This document shows positions 25,877-34,970 of a DNA stretch of 64,000 nt, in pieces. Below the pieces are notes generated by a model. It saw only the letters and a list, made by a program, of their open reading frames with translations. It did not search any database and had not been told where the DNA came from. Both the position numbers and the translations under genes were made by a program. Numbering within the stretch: position 1 is the first letter of the stretch; each line of letters starts with the position of its first letter. The DNA is from Flavobacterium cupreum (GTDB lineage: Bacteria; Bacteroidota; Bacteroidia; Flavobacteriales; Flavobacteriaceae): assembly GCF_003996965.1 (NCBI RefSeq), contig NZ_QWDM01000010.1, forward strand, positions 145,430 through 209,429, given 5' to 3'.

Positions 25877-26167
25877 TTAACCTATTAAAACAGTTGCTAA
25901 TCCCGCTACGATTGTTCCGCCATGTGCGGTGGAGTCTCCCATTCTGGCTGCAGGTTTCCCGCCAATCAAAACCGTTGAAGAACCCATTGCGATGCTGTCC
26001 GGCGGACCGCTGCACGTCGCCATGTCCCCGACACAGGCTGCCGGAACGCCGCCAATTAAAACGGTCGGTACGCCTGCAGGTAAAATCGGGCCGCCCACAT
26101 GCGGAACGGTTGCTGTTACCATTGGGCAAACATGCATATCTGAAACTCTTGCGGCCGGTGCTCCCAT
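25877..26167 (-). CDS. PAAR-domain spike-tip protein
   Basis: 96-aa PAAR protein (Afp10-like) made almost wholly of the domain: MGAPAARVSDMHVCP at the N-terminus, then repeated TVLIGGxPAAxxGD motifs, with His/Cys residues (H12, C14, C47 region) able to bind the tip metal. It caps the VgrG-like spike and can carry payload in other systems, but here it has no extension. It lies 4 bp after the spike gene and 2 bp before gp25. Confidence 0.92.
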   Translation of the reverse strand: MGAPAARVSDMHVCPMVTATVPHVGGPILPAGVPTVLIGGVPAACVGDMATCSGPPDSIAMGSSTVLIGGKPAARMGDSTAHGGTIVAGLATVLIG

Positions 26168-26171
26168 GATT

Positions 26172-27917
26172 TTAATTTATTTGTACAATACTTCCTTTTA
26201 AGACGGCAGTGGCTCCTGATGATACTTCTGCGCCTGCGCTTCCTTCTGCCTTAAATTGTGCGGTGGCACTTACTGAAACATTGGTCCCTTCAATTTTTAC
26301 ATCTCCGGTAGCTTTGAGTTCAATGTTTCCGGCACTTTCCATTTTGATGCCCTTGCTGTCGATGGTGATGACGTTCGAATTTTCATCTTCGATAATAATG
26401 ACCCCTTTGTCTTCATCAAGCGTGATTTTTTTACCCGCAGGCGTTTCAATGCCGATTGATTTTTTTTCATCGTCAAATACCACCTTCATTTCGCTCCGGG
26501 TTACAATTCCTTTCTGGTGATTGGCATCGGCAGCTGTTATCGGAGCGGGTTTTCCACTGCTGTGAAGCATTCCCAAAACGATGGCGTTGTTCGGATCTTC
26601 GTTGATAAAACCGATGATGACTTCATCTTCAATTTCAGGCCTGAAAAAGAAACCCCTGTTTTCCCCTGCATCCGGAGAAGCTACGCGGCACCAGATGCCC
26701 TGTTCTTCATTGTTGATGATCGGAATCTTTACTAAAATCCGGTCTTCGCCATTGGGGTCACTTTCGAGCTGCGTTACAATTCCGGTGTGCAGCCCTTTTA
26801 TGGCCGGAATGATCCCGGAACCGGTGGGTGTATGGATGTCGAATGTTTCAGAGAACCATTCCGGATTCAGTCCGAATTGGGCATCGATTGTCCAGTTTCC
26901 TTCAGAGATTTCATGAAAAACCCCGGTGATGTACGCTTTTCCGTTGAACCGGTCACCAACGCCTTCGAGCGTAATGATGGTATTGGGTTTTACGGCAGGT
27001 ATTCCCTGAAACTTTACCCTTCCGCGGATTTTTGATAATTGCTGAAAGAGCAGCTTGGCATCGGCCCAATCCTGAAGTTCCACATCCGATATATTGCCGC
27101 CGTGACGCAATTCGAGGTTTTCCAATTCGATGGTTTCGGCCAGATCTGAAGGGCTTAAATTTCCGTTTAAGGAAACAGCCGGATCATTCGCCTCAATTTC
27201 TACCAGCTCCTGATTGCTGTAATCCCAGCTGTACGAAGACACTTTTGCGAATTGGTTTCTGGCATCTATCTCAGCGTCAAAGTCCAGTAAACTGGCTCCG
27301 AAAGTGACCGTTTCAACAGACGCTGCCGTTACATTGGGTTTGCTGATGGTGATTTTGCCATTCTCCACAAAACAAAGTTTACCGCTGGCCTGTGCCCGTG
27401 ACACTATAAAATCCCAATCGGAGGTATTGTACTGAACCAGTTCTTTGTGACTGAAATTGGTCGCCTCTACCTCTTTTTCCAATCCGTACGCATCGATAAT
27501 TTCCTCGAAAGCTTCGCTGTCTTTGACGTCATAGAAATATTTGCTCTTTCTGCCGATGGTCAGTTTTACAGCTTCGTCTTTGCATTCGATAATCAGCAGT
27601 GAAGCACCACTTTTTATTTTGATGGAATGCTTGATGACAATGCCTTTGTAAATCGTTTCTTCATCGTTATGGTAACCGGCCGTTATTTCAATTTTTTTAC
27701 CCGGAATCAATAAATCTTCATTGCTTAATTTAAAATCCCTTTCAGAAGCTTCCCCGTCTGTCAGAATAATTTGGGCCATAGGAATCCGGTTCACCTCATT
27801 TTGTACCACAATATTTTTTACCTGATAGGTTTTAGATAATTCCTCGCCTTCAATTAAAATTTTATGCGTTACTAAATCGGCACTTTTACTGGTTTGTATG
27901 ACTCCGCTGTTGTTCAT
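26172..27917 (-). CDS. VgrG-like spike protein, Afp8-like
   Basis: 581 aa. Residues about 15-350 match the gp27/gpD-like hub (Phage_GPD), residues about 375-450 the gp5 OB fold (GIVTQLESDPNGEDRILVKIP, GIWCRVASPDAG), and residues about 470-581 a repetitive beta-helix (KIEGTNVSVSATAQFKAEG). The protein ends directly in the beta-helix with no effector extension, and the PAAR gene follows 4 bp later. Its start codon overlaps the stop of the LysM gene by one base. Confidence 0.9.
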   Translation of the reverse strand: MNNSGVIQTSKSADLVTHKILIEGEELSKTYQVKNIVVQNEVNRIPMAQIILTDGEASERDFKLSNEDLLIPGKKIEITAGYHNDEETIYKGIVIKHSIKIKSGASLLIIECKDEAVKLTIGRKSKYFYDVKDSEAFEEIIDAYGLEKEVEATNFSHKELVQYNTSDWDFIVSRAQASGKLCFVENGKITISKPNVTAASVETVTFGASLLDFDAEIDARNQFAKVSSYSWDYSNQELVEIEANDPAVSLNGNLSPSDLAETIELENLELRHGGNISDVELQDWADAKLLFQQLSKIRGRVKFQGIPAVKPNTIITLEGVGDRFNGKAYITGVFHEISEGNWTIDAQFGLNPEWFSETFDIHTPTGSGIIPAIKGLHTGIVTQLESDPNGEDRILVKIPIINNEEQGIWCRVASPDAGENRGFFFRPEIEDEVIIGFINEDPNNAIVLGMLHSSGKPAPITAADANHQKGIVTRSEMKVVFDDEKKSIGIETPAGKKITLDEDKGVIIIEDENSNVITIDSKGIKMESAGNIELKATGDVKIEGTNVSVSATAQFKAEGSAGAEVSSGATAVLKGSIVQIN

Positions 27918-28600
27918 CAGGATTGTTTTTGTAAGGGTGGGAAGAATAGTTTTTGCCCGGTTTTTAGTTTTCTGAAATTGACAATGTTATTGACCCTGGC
28001 CACTTCCAGATAATACTTGGAGTCGCCGTAGATCTTAAAGGACATCAGAGGCAATGTATCACCTTCGGTTACCGTTCTGTAATGGGTCAGGTCGGGTGAT
28101 TTATTGTTTTCTTTTGCAGCCCTTAAGTTATCCTCTACAAAACCCTGGAATTTTCCTTTTGCAATCGCCCTGATTGGGGTACCGTCGGGTTTGAAGAGTT
28201 TGAATTCCACGTTCATTTCGGTCATTGCCCCCTTAAAGAGCAGCGTTCCCCAGGAAATAATCAGGTAATTGGGCTTGTGCTCGTCGCCGTTGTAATCCAG
28301 GATGACTTTCTTGAATTTCTCAATGTCGTCAATGATCCCGTCGTCAGAACTGGCATAGCCGTTAATTACCCCCGAGCGGTCAAACACAAAATCGAGTTCC
28401 AGGTTTTCGGGTAATTTTTTATTGAACTTCGGAGAAACCGTACTCGTGCCGGCAGCCTGAGTGTCATCGGTTTCAATCTTATAGTGATAGGTGTACTTCT
28501 CCGGATTCATTAAAGTGGAAAATTCACCATCCGCAATCTTGTTGTTAAATTCCGGATCACTATACGCAACCACCTTGAGTTTTTCTAATTCACCAGCCAT
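27917..28600 (-). CDS. LysM-domain baseplate hub protein, Afp7-like
   Basis: 227 aa. N-terminal domain of the tube-baseplate adaptor type (residues 1-165), then a LysM motif at about 170-222 (YRTVTEGDTLPLMSFKIYGD...LKTGQKLFFPP). It connects tube and spike in Afp-like particles. It lies 1 bp after the DUF5908 gene and overlaps the spike gene by one base. Confidence 0.88.
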   Translation of the reverse strand: MAGELEKLKVVAYSDPEFNNKIADGEFSTLMNPEKYTYHYKIETDDTQAAGTSTVSPKFNKKLPENLELDFVFDRSGVINGYASSDDGIIDDIEKFKKVILDYNGDEHKPNYLIISWGTLLFKGAMTEMNVEFKLFKPDGTPIRAIAKGKFQGFVEDNLRAAKENNKSPDLTHYRTVTEGDTLPLMSFKIYGDSKYYLEVARVNNIVNFRKLKTGQKLFFPPLQKQS

Positions 28601-28601
28601 G

Positions 28602-28760
28602 TCAGCGTTCTTTTTTACGTTCTATAATTTTCATAACCTGTTCTACACATTCGGCTACCGGATCGTCGCCGTTGCTTTTTGAAGCTTTGGCCTGAGCATT
28701 TGGTTTTGATCCTTCGTCGACGTTTATCCTGATGTGAAGCTCTTTTATTTCTATCGGCAT
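28602..28760 (-). CDS. DUF5908 small protein of the eCIS
   Basis: 52 aa, found by reading the gap between the LysM and second tube genes. It begins MPIEIKELHIRINV, the standard start of the DUF5908 family, and ends in a charged helix (ECVEQVMKIIERKKER). DUF5908 proteins are found next to tube genes in many Bacteroidota eCIS loci; function unknown. It lies 2 bp after the tube gene and 1 bp before the LysM gene. Confidence 0.85.
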   Translation of the reverse strand: MPIEIKELHIRINVDEGSKPNAQAKASKSNGDDPVAECVEQVMKIIERKKER

Positions 28761-28762
28761 GA

Positions 28763-29209
28763 CTAACTTTTTATTAAAGTGAAATAATTGTAGGTAAGCT
28801 CAAAGTTTTCGACAACGAGCTTACTTTCTTCAGCATTAAAATCCTCAACGGCCCATTTTATGGGATAAGCATGCACTACATTCCATGAAACCAGGGGCTG
28901 ATGTTCCTCGTCCAACAATTTGATGGTCAGGTTGACCGGCTTAAACGAGAAGTTTTCGATCGCATCCCGACACCAGTCGATAACGGCAGAATCAATCAGC
29001 ATTCCCCTTTTTAAAGTCAGGTTTGGATACTTGGTCTTGACCGGAAGTTTGTGTTTGAATCTGTTTTCACCACCTTCGGCTATCTCTTCAGTTTCAATAT
29101 CGACAGATAAACCGGAAACCGATTGAAACTGATGGTCTTTTGCCTGCGAGCCAAGACCTTCAAATTCAACTAAAAAGTGAAAACCGACAGGTGGATAATA
29201 GTTAGCCAT
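28763..29209 (-). CDS. Inner tube protein 2 (Afp5-like)
   Basis: 148-aa T4 gp19-like tail tube protein: YYPPVGFHFLVEFEGLG at the start, VSGLSVDIETEEI in the first sheet, and LTLKRGM in the middle. In Afp-type particles the second tube protein forms the layer nearest the baseplate. Located 2 bp after the first tube gene, 2 bp before DUF5908. Confidence 0.9.
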   Translation of the reverse strand: MANYYPPVGFHFLVEFEGLGSQAKDHQFQSVSGLSVDIETEEIAEGGENRFKHKLPVKTKYPNLTLKRGMLIDSAVIDWCRDAIENFSFKPVNLTIKLLDEEHQPLVSWNVVHAYPIKWAVEDFNAEESKLVVENFELTYNYFTLIKS

Positions 29210-29211
29210 GA

Positions 29212-29640
29212 TTAATCATTTTGGATCGATAAACCTTCATGAACCAATTCCATTGATTCGATAGCCACTTCGTTTCCGTCGGCTTTCAGATCAGTCGACT
29301 GTACTTTGGTTGGCCATGCATTTTTGACTTTCCAGGTAATCACCGGTTCGTGTTCCTCGTTTAGAAGTTTGATGGTAATGTCCCTTCTTTCGATAGTGTT
29401 TAGTTTTACCGTATTCCACCAGGTGTAATACTCATTATCGCTTTTAAAAGTGCCTCGTTTCATCGTGATATTAGAGAACTTCTGCATACCCGGCATCTTG
29501 ATTTTGCTGTACTCCGGGCTTGCGCCCTGACGGTACTCGATAACTTCGGTTTCTACATCTAATCCGGAGACCTCTGTAAAACCTATTTTTGTTCCGCCCC
29601 AGTCCACTGAGAAATGAAACTTTGATAATGGATAACTCAT
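29212..29640 (-). CDS. Inner tube protein 1 (Afp1-like)
   Basis: 142-aa tail tube protein: YPLSKFHFSVDWGG, then FTEVSGLDVETEVIEYRQG and ITMKRGTF, the standard tube pattern. It should be the major tube subunit (hexamers forming the inner tube through which payload passes). It lies 30 bp after the sheath gene. Confidence 0.92.
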   Translation of the reverse strand: MSYPLSKFHFSVDWGGTKIGFTEVSGLDVETEVIEYRQGASPEYSKIKMPGMQKFSNITMKRGTFKSDNEYYTWWNTVKLNTIERRDITIKLLNEEHEPVITWKVKNAWPTKVQSTDLKADGNEVAIESMELVHEGLSIQND

Positions 29641-29670
29641 GATTTATATTTTTTTATGTTGATAGATTAA

Positions 29671-31779
29671 TTAAGATTCCTGCATTTTGTGAGAGAAACG
29701 AAGGATGATAAATTCTGCCGGACGCACGACTGCCATTCCGATTTCGACAATCATTCGGCCTTCCAGGATATCGAGAGCCGACATCGTCTGACCCAGTCCG
29801 ACCCTTACATAAAAAGCCTGTTCCGGTTTTGCCCCGGCCAAAGCCCCGGCTCTCCACTGAAGAATTAAGAAATTCTCGATCATGGCTCTGACTCTGATCC
29901 AGGTATTGGCATCATTAGGCTCAAATACAAATTGTTCCGTTGCTTTTTTGATGGATTCTTCGGCCATATTGAAGAAGCGTCTTACGGGTACATAACGCCA
30001 TTCGTTGTCATTACCTGCAAGGGTTCTTGATCCCCAAATCAAGGTTCCCTTGCCTGTAAAACTTCTGATAGCGTTGATGGATTTACCGGCTACGGTATCA
30101 ACATTCAGATTATCCTGATCGCCATTTGTTATTTTTAATGTTGGTTTGATCACATAATTAATTCCCACATTCGCAGGTGCTTTCCATACCCCTCTGTTGG
30201 AGTCGACACGGGCATAGATACCGGCAACCGCGCTGCTTGGAGGAAGTGTAAGAGGCAATGCTCCGATTTCTGCTTTGATGGCATTGTAGGATTTGTTGTC
30301 TAAGCCCTCAATATCACCCAGATAGCGGCCGTTCATGGCGCCATTGTTCACATCAGTTGTGGTAACAAGGCCTATTTCATTCTTAATGTTGGTTACAAGA
30401 GTTACGATATCGTCTGTTCCTGCTGAAAGATTGAATACGTCAACCGTAATATTCAGAGCAGGATCCGGTAAATTGATGATTGAATCCGGTGCAGTAAACG
30501 TAAGAAGTTTGGCAATCTCAGCAATTACGTTGGTGGTATTGGTTTTTACATTTTGTGCCACTTTCAGGTTGGTGTTGGATGCCTTTAGTTTGGCAGTCAG
30601 ATCTTCAAGATTGTCCCTAACGCTTTCTATTTTGTTATTTCCTTCAAATAAATTGACAAAAAGATCCAGCGCTGTCTGAAGTGCATCTCCCGAATTGGCC
30701 ACTTCTTCTACAGAAGCAATAGCCGATTCGGCAGCATTTTGAATTTTATCCTTATCTGAAATCAAAGTGTTCAGATTGGCCGTCAGTGTTTCTAAAATTG
30801 GAATAAATGCAACAGTTTTTGCTACCGTAAAGGTTTCAGCCGGCGGGTTGGCGGCATTATTGTATCCTGCTGCACTGTCTATATACGAAAGGACATCGGC
30901 AACACTTCCGGAGATCGAATCGTCTGTGGCATCGGCATCACTATCGGTTACCGAGATTAAGCTGGCCGCGGTCAGTGTAACAGTCGCCAGAGCATCTTCC
31001 ACTTCACCAAAAGCAGTTGATATTGCATCAGGAACGTTGGTTACGTGTCTGATTAAAATATCTTCTTCATTGTAGCGATAGTCAAGGATAGTATCCAGGT
31101 AAGGATAATAGGCAGCACCATATTTAAGGTAATCTTTTTCAAGAGCAATTTTACTTCTTAAGGTTTGGGAATCTCCTCCAATATCGTTAGAAGTATACGT
31201 GTCAATAATCGTGAATCGATCCTGCAGATCGTGGCACTGCATGAGGGCCTCAGAATACAAACTGTAAAATTCGTCTACGCCCAATGCTTTTGCATCCGGA
31301 AAGAGTATCAATGTAGGTTCGTCTTCTGCTTCCAGTAAATTCAGTCCGGCTGTCAGATCGGCAAAAAGAACAGGATTTTGATTGCCATTGACATCTTCGT
31401 AGTTTCTCACCGAAATGATATAACAAGGTCCGCCTCCATTGGCAAAATACAGCTGAAGTGCATAATACATCAGAAATGGTTTTGGCGAACTCGGCTGGTT
31501 CACCACAATATTTCTTTCGGTTACTACATTGTCCGTTACCACGTCTGTGACATCTACAGAGATGGATTCTTCAGGATATGCAAATCCGAAATAGGTTTCA
31601 TAATCCAGTAAAGAAGTAATTCGGGTAGGAACCCTGTCCAGATCGTTGTCGGTTTTTTTAACAGCTTTTTCTGTATAGCCAATAAAAGCGGGAATTGCTG
31701 TTTCGACCTGAGCAACAGAAGGAGGGAACTTTACGATTTCCTCAATGTATACGCCAGGTGTTTTGTAAGTTGTTGCCAT
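29671..31779 (-). CDS. Contractile sheath protein with a large insertion
   Basis: 702 aa. The N-terminus has the sheath signature TYKTPGVYIEEI and AIPAFIGYTEKA; the C-terminus has the core PPSSAVAGIYARVDSNRGVW (about 513-532) and ends ERGMIV-type core strands (LDILEGRMIVEIGMAVVRPAEFI). Typical eCIS sheath subunits are 350-500 aa. The excess lies between about residues 247 and 485: a Thr/Ala/Asn/Asp-rich, helical, low-complexity segment that has none of the sheath core motifs. It should project on the particle surface. This is the only sheath gene in the cluster; Afp has three. Confidence 0.9.
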   Translation of the reverse strand: MATTYKTPGVYIEEIVKFPPSVAQVETAIPAFIGYTEKAVKKTDNDLDRVPTRITSLLDYETYFGFAYPEESISVDVTDVVTDNVVTERNIVVNQPSSPKPFLMYYALQLYFANGGGPCYIISVRNYEDVNGNQNPVLFADLTAGLNLLEAEDEPTLILFPDAKALGVDEFYSLYSEALMQCHDLQDRFTIIDTYTSNDIGGDSQTLRSKIALEKDYLKYGAAYYPYLDTILDYRYNEEDILIRHVTNVPDAISTAFGEVEDALATVTLTAASLISVTDSDADATDDSISGSVADVLSYIDSAAGYNNAANPPAETFTVAKTVAFIPILETLTANLNTLISDKDKIQNAAESAIASVEEVANSGDALQTALDLFVNLFEGNNKIESVRDNLEDLTAKLKASNTNLKVAQNVKTNTTNVIAEIAKLLTFTAPDSIINLPDPALNITVDVFNLSAGTDDIVTLVTNIKNEIGLVTTTDVNNGAMNGRYLGDIEGLDNKSYNAIKAEIGALPLTLPPSSAVAGIYARVDSNRGVWKAPANVGINYVIKPTLKITNGDQDNLNVDTVAGKSINAIRSFTGKGTLIWGSRTLAGNDNEWRYVPVRRFFNMAEESIKKATEQFVFEPNDANTWIRVRAMIENFLILQWRAGALAGAKPEQAFYVRVGLGQTMSALDILEGRMIVEIGMAVVRPAEFIILRFSHKMQES

Positions 31780-31797
31780 AATTGATTGTTTTAATTA

Positions 31798-32640
31798 TTA
31801 AATAAATATTTCCGAATAATAATCACCATTATTTTTTGTTATTGATTTTACAGAAGGGTTAGGATATTGGCTGTCTGCTGACTGCGGCGGAGTAAAGTCC
31901 GTAAGCGGATCAATTTCAACAAAACCCGAGTAGGTGAGCGGTTTAACAGCATTGGTTTTAATTTCAGTTGCTGCTTTCCTGTTGATGTATTTCCAAAGTG
32001 TTTTACGGTTATCGAAATGAATCTTAAAATTGGGACTTAACATTTTGCCTGCATTCGTCACAATATTTTTGGCAGCTGTATCGGCTTTCATCTGTAGTGA
32101 AAGCATTCCGAAAACACCACGGCTTTCTGCTGTATGGAATTCCGATAAGAAATGAGTGGTTGTTTCTTCTGATACTAAATAGTCATTTGAAATCAGGATA
32201 TTCTCATTGAATTTCGGAATGTACTGAAACGTTACCGGTTCCGTGGAAGGCTTTACGTTGCTGAATAAAAACATTTGGTTTAGTACAAATTCCAAATCGG
32301 TGTAATGCTCAAACTGAAAGTCTTTTATCGCGATTATAAAGTCCAGTTTCAAATCAGGAGGAACACTTATGTAGGGATCGGCTGTATCGTTTTCTTTCAC
32401 TTTGATGTAGACTCGGAATCCGGTTTTGGTGGGCTTAAATGCCATTTTGTAGTTTCGTAACCGGGTGCTGGTTTCGACCGTTGGCGTTATGGCGGCAAAG
32501 GAATCGTTATTGAATTTTTGCAGCATCTTTTGTTTATCTGCTGCCGACATGCCTGCATAAGTGGCCTCACCACTGTTCAGAAAATAATTGTGCAAAAATG
32601 TTACTTCAAATAACAATCCGTATGTAAGATTAAAACTCAT
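31798..32640 (-). CDS. Conserved-position eCIS protein of unknown function
   Basis: 280 aa, not recognised. It starts MSFNLTYGLLFEVTFLHNYFLNSGE and has mixed alpha/beta composition without signal peptide or membrane segments. It overlaps the DUF4255 gene by 4 bp (ATGA) and is followed by the sheath gene after 18 bp, so it is translationally coupled to the putative tube terminator. Being first-operon and next to the cap gene, a role in the cap, in termination or as a sheath initiator is plausible. Function is inference from position. Confidence 0.6.
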   Translation of the reverse strand: MSFNLTYGLLFEVTFLHNYFLNSGEATYAGMSAADKQKMLQKFNNDSFAAITPTVETSTRLRNYKMAFKPTKTGFRVYIKVKENDTADPYISVPPDLKLDFIIAIKDFQFEHYTDLEFVLNQMFLFSNVKPSTEPVTFQYIPKFNENILISNDYLVSEETTTHFLSEFHTAESRGVFGMLSLQMKADTAAKNIVTNAGKMLSPNFKIHFDNRKTLWKYINRKAATEIKTNAVKPLTYSGFVEIDPLTDFTPPQSADSQYPNPSVKSITKNNGDYYSEIFI

Positions 32641-33239
32641 GACTGCTCTTTAGTTTTGGTTATACCTTTTACTTTGCTGATCAGTTGTCCTTCGGCCTGA
32701 GGAATATTGCGTTCAATTTGTATCATGCTAACTTTGTATAAAGCCGACGGGAATTGTTTGCCGCCCAATGTTCCCCAGATGTAATTCAGCTCTTCAAAAG
32801 TGGGCGTGTAAAGCTCTACCGAGAATCTGAAGTTGTCAATATTGGTCATGGCCACATTATTTCGGTTGTAAATAGTGTTGGCCTGGGTAAAAAGCTTTTT
32901 ACCCTGAAAAAAGGCTATGATTTTCGAAATATCATTAAGCGAATTGATGTATTTATTTCTGTTGGCGCTAAAAAGCAAGTACAGATTTAGATTAATGATG
33001 CTGTTTTTATAAATGGTCTTGGTATTTTCGATTGCATGATTCGGAAAGTTCTTTAAAGTAGCCTCCTCATCCAGATTGATTAGAGTCAGTGCCACCTTAT
33101 CTTCTAAATTGCCGGATACGATTTCGTTTTGGGACTCTAAAAAAGCAATATTTTCGGCCACGACGGTTTTATCCAATCCGATTTCGTCGAGATAGTTGTT
33201 TACTTGTTCCGTAATTATCTGAATAACTTCAAAAATCAT
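32637..33239 (-). CDS. DUF4255 tube terminator/cap protein (Afp16-like)
   Basis: 200 aa from the ATG at 33239 (MIFEVIQIITEQVNNYLDE), which matches the family start; an ATG 14 codons upstream adds unrelated sequence. DUF4255 is the hallmark of Afp16/Pvc16-like proteins, which close the tube and sheath at the distal end. Supporting pieces are the N-terminal helix, VALTLINLDEEATLKN, and the LNLYLLFSANRNKY strand. It is the first gene of the injection-system operon. Upstream (33240-33983) there is no other gene for over 700 bp, so its promoter should be there. Confidence 0.85.
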   Translation of the reverse strand: MIFEVIQIITEQVNNYLDEIGLDKTVVAENIAFLESQNEIVSGNLEDKVALTLINLDEEATLKNFPNHAIENTKTIYKNSIINLNLYLLFSANRNKYINSLNDISKIIAFFQGKKLFTQANTIYNRNNVAMTNIDNFRFSVELYTPTFEELNYIWGTLGGKQFPSALYKVSMIQIERNIPQAEGQLISKVKGITKTKEQS

Positions 33240-33983
33240 CTTATGACAGGTTTTAATACATTTAATAGTATTGTTAATCAAGCAGGTATTTTTGTTTTTA
33301 AAAGCGACATCCTGTTTATGACAGCATAATTTGAATTTGCTGACGGATGCGATCTAAGGCTTAGATTTTAAAATAAAGAAGTGGGGGCTTCCGGCGTACT
33401 TTCAATTGGTACTAAATCGAGTGCTAATTGAATTGTCGAAGTTATATAAAGCAAGAGGTATGATAAAAGGGGAAAAACACCCTTTTTTTTAAGGTTAAAA
33501 TACTGATTATTAAATACTTGTTGTTAAACAAGGTTTTGTTTCCCACAACCGGATTGACAAGATGTAAAAAGTACAGGATCATAGTAACAACACGCCATTT
33601 GTCATTCCGAGGAACGAGGAATCACACTAGCAGCATACGCACTGTTGGCGAATACCGGATGAAATTCCTCTTTCCTCGGAATGACAAGCTGTGTGAAAAT
33701 CAAATAAAAAAATTCCGGGTTTCTTTGAAACTTTGTCTTAATAAGGGGAAACATTCAATTTTGTAAAAAGATTATTCGCATTCATTTCATGCCTCAAAAA
33801 CATCCAGAAAATAAAATCCCTATGATAATTTGTAATGGAAATAGTATATATTTGAAAATAAATAATGTGTAATACTAACCTATACATTTACCCCAAAATT
33901 TGGGAAGCTTTGTGTGCTTGTTTTATATATGAATAAGTTGGCAGCAATTTTTGGGAACGAATAATAAAATAAACTAAAAAAGA
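33240..33983. other. Intergenic region upstream of the eCIS operon
   Basis: 744 bp between the divergent eCIS operon and the DUF5694 gene. No convincing gene: the plus-strand frame at 33518-33766 reads through the palindromic element. The region should contain the eCIS promoter, but no clean TAnnTTTG was found on the minus strand. Confidence 0.6.
33601..33685. repeat. REP-like palindrome (GTCATTCCGAGGAA type)
   Basis: Left arm 33601-33622 and right arm 33664-33685 are complementary with one mismatch over 22 bp, separated by a 41-bp loop. This is a dispersed palindromic element of Bacteroidota intergenic regions. Confidence 0.85.
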
Positions 33984-34799
33984 ATGACTTTCATTAAAAC
34001 AATTTCTACATTTTTAATTACGCTTTTAATTGTACCAACAACCTTTGGACAAGAATCTAAACACAAAACAAAAATTTTATTAATTGGAACTATTCATTTT
34101 GAAACACCGCACACAGATAATTTTGAACTAAAAGTAGACGATTTCTTGAGTGCTAAGCGGCAAAGTGAATTAGAAGACTTAACTAATGCTCTGTCTCAAA
34201 CAAAAGCGACTAAGGTGATGATTGAAAGACCAATTGAAAATCAACGTTCCAGTGACAGTTTGTATACTTTATATGTAAAGGGTCATTATAAACTTACAGT
34301 TTCAGAAAGAGAACAAATTGGTTTTAGGTTAGGTAAAAAATTAAAATTAAATCGAATTAACTGTGTAGACAAATTCTATGCAATGCACGATAGCTTAATG
34401 GCTGCGACTGCAAAAGAAAATAATCAGCTTTATTTGCTAAAAGATTTAGGGACCGAAGCCAATGCAATGCTAAATGCTTATGATGCTACATTGAAAAAAG
34501 GCACCATAACAGAAGTTCTAAAATACATAAATAAACCAGAAGAATTAAAAAGAAACTTATCGCTTTATCTAAAATTTATCGCAAAGATTGGAGCAGGTAA
34601 AAATTTTGCAGGGGCAGAAGCTGTATCAGAATGGTATTTAAGAAATCTTGCTATTTATTCAAATATTACAAATCAGGTTGAACCTTCGGACAAATATGTT
34701 ATTTTAATTTTTGGACAAGGACATATTCCTATATTAAAACACCTGCTACAATATAATGACGACTTTGAAGTCGTTGAATTAAGTAGCGTACTAAAATAG
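33984..34799 (+). CDS. DUF5694-like exported protein
   Basis: 271 aa with a signal peptide (residues 1-22, ending TFGQ). Conserved pieces are KILLIGTIHFETPHTDNF near the start, KVMIERPIENQRSSD in the middle and ILIFGQGHIPILKHLLQ at the end. GTxHF, an Arg/Glu motif and GxGH are reminiscent of the TraB/DUF5694 group, proteins of unknown, possibly hydrolytic activity. Single gene with an A-rich leader. The family call is moderate. Confidence 0.65.
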   Translation: MTFIKTISTFLITLLIVPTTFGQESKHKTKILLIGTIHFETPHTDNFELKVDDFLSAKRQSELEDLTNALSQTKATKVMIERPIENQRSSDSLYTLYVKGHYKLTVSEREQIGFRLGKKLKLNRINCVDKFYAMHDSLMAATAKENNQLYLLKDLGTEANAMLNAYDATLKKGTITEVLKYINKPEELKRNLSLYLKFIAKIGAGKNFAGAEAVSEWYLRNLAIYSNITNQVEPSDKYVILIFGQGHIPILKHLLQYNDDFEVVELSSVLK

Positions 34800-34970
34800 G
34801 AGTAGATGAAAAAACCGCTTTGATAACTATAACAACAGGATAGATAAACTTTAAAATTAAGAAGCGAATTTGTATATTGTTCTGCTAAAATTAGCGATGC
34901 CAGGCAGATACATTTTTAAAACACCGGCTTCAAATAATTTCCGTTCATTTTAATAGAAATAGTCCAGATT

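Noticed and set aside
25875..26129. N-terminal extension of the gp25 frame to 221 aa
   Set aside because: It lies wholly inside the PAAR gene in another frame, is Arg-rich nonsense, and the gp25 family starts at the ATG at 25874.
33518..33766. 82-aa plus-strand frame
   Set aside because: It reads through the REP-like palindrome, and has no recognisable domain or start context.
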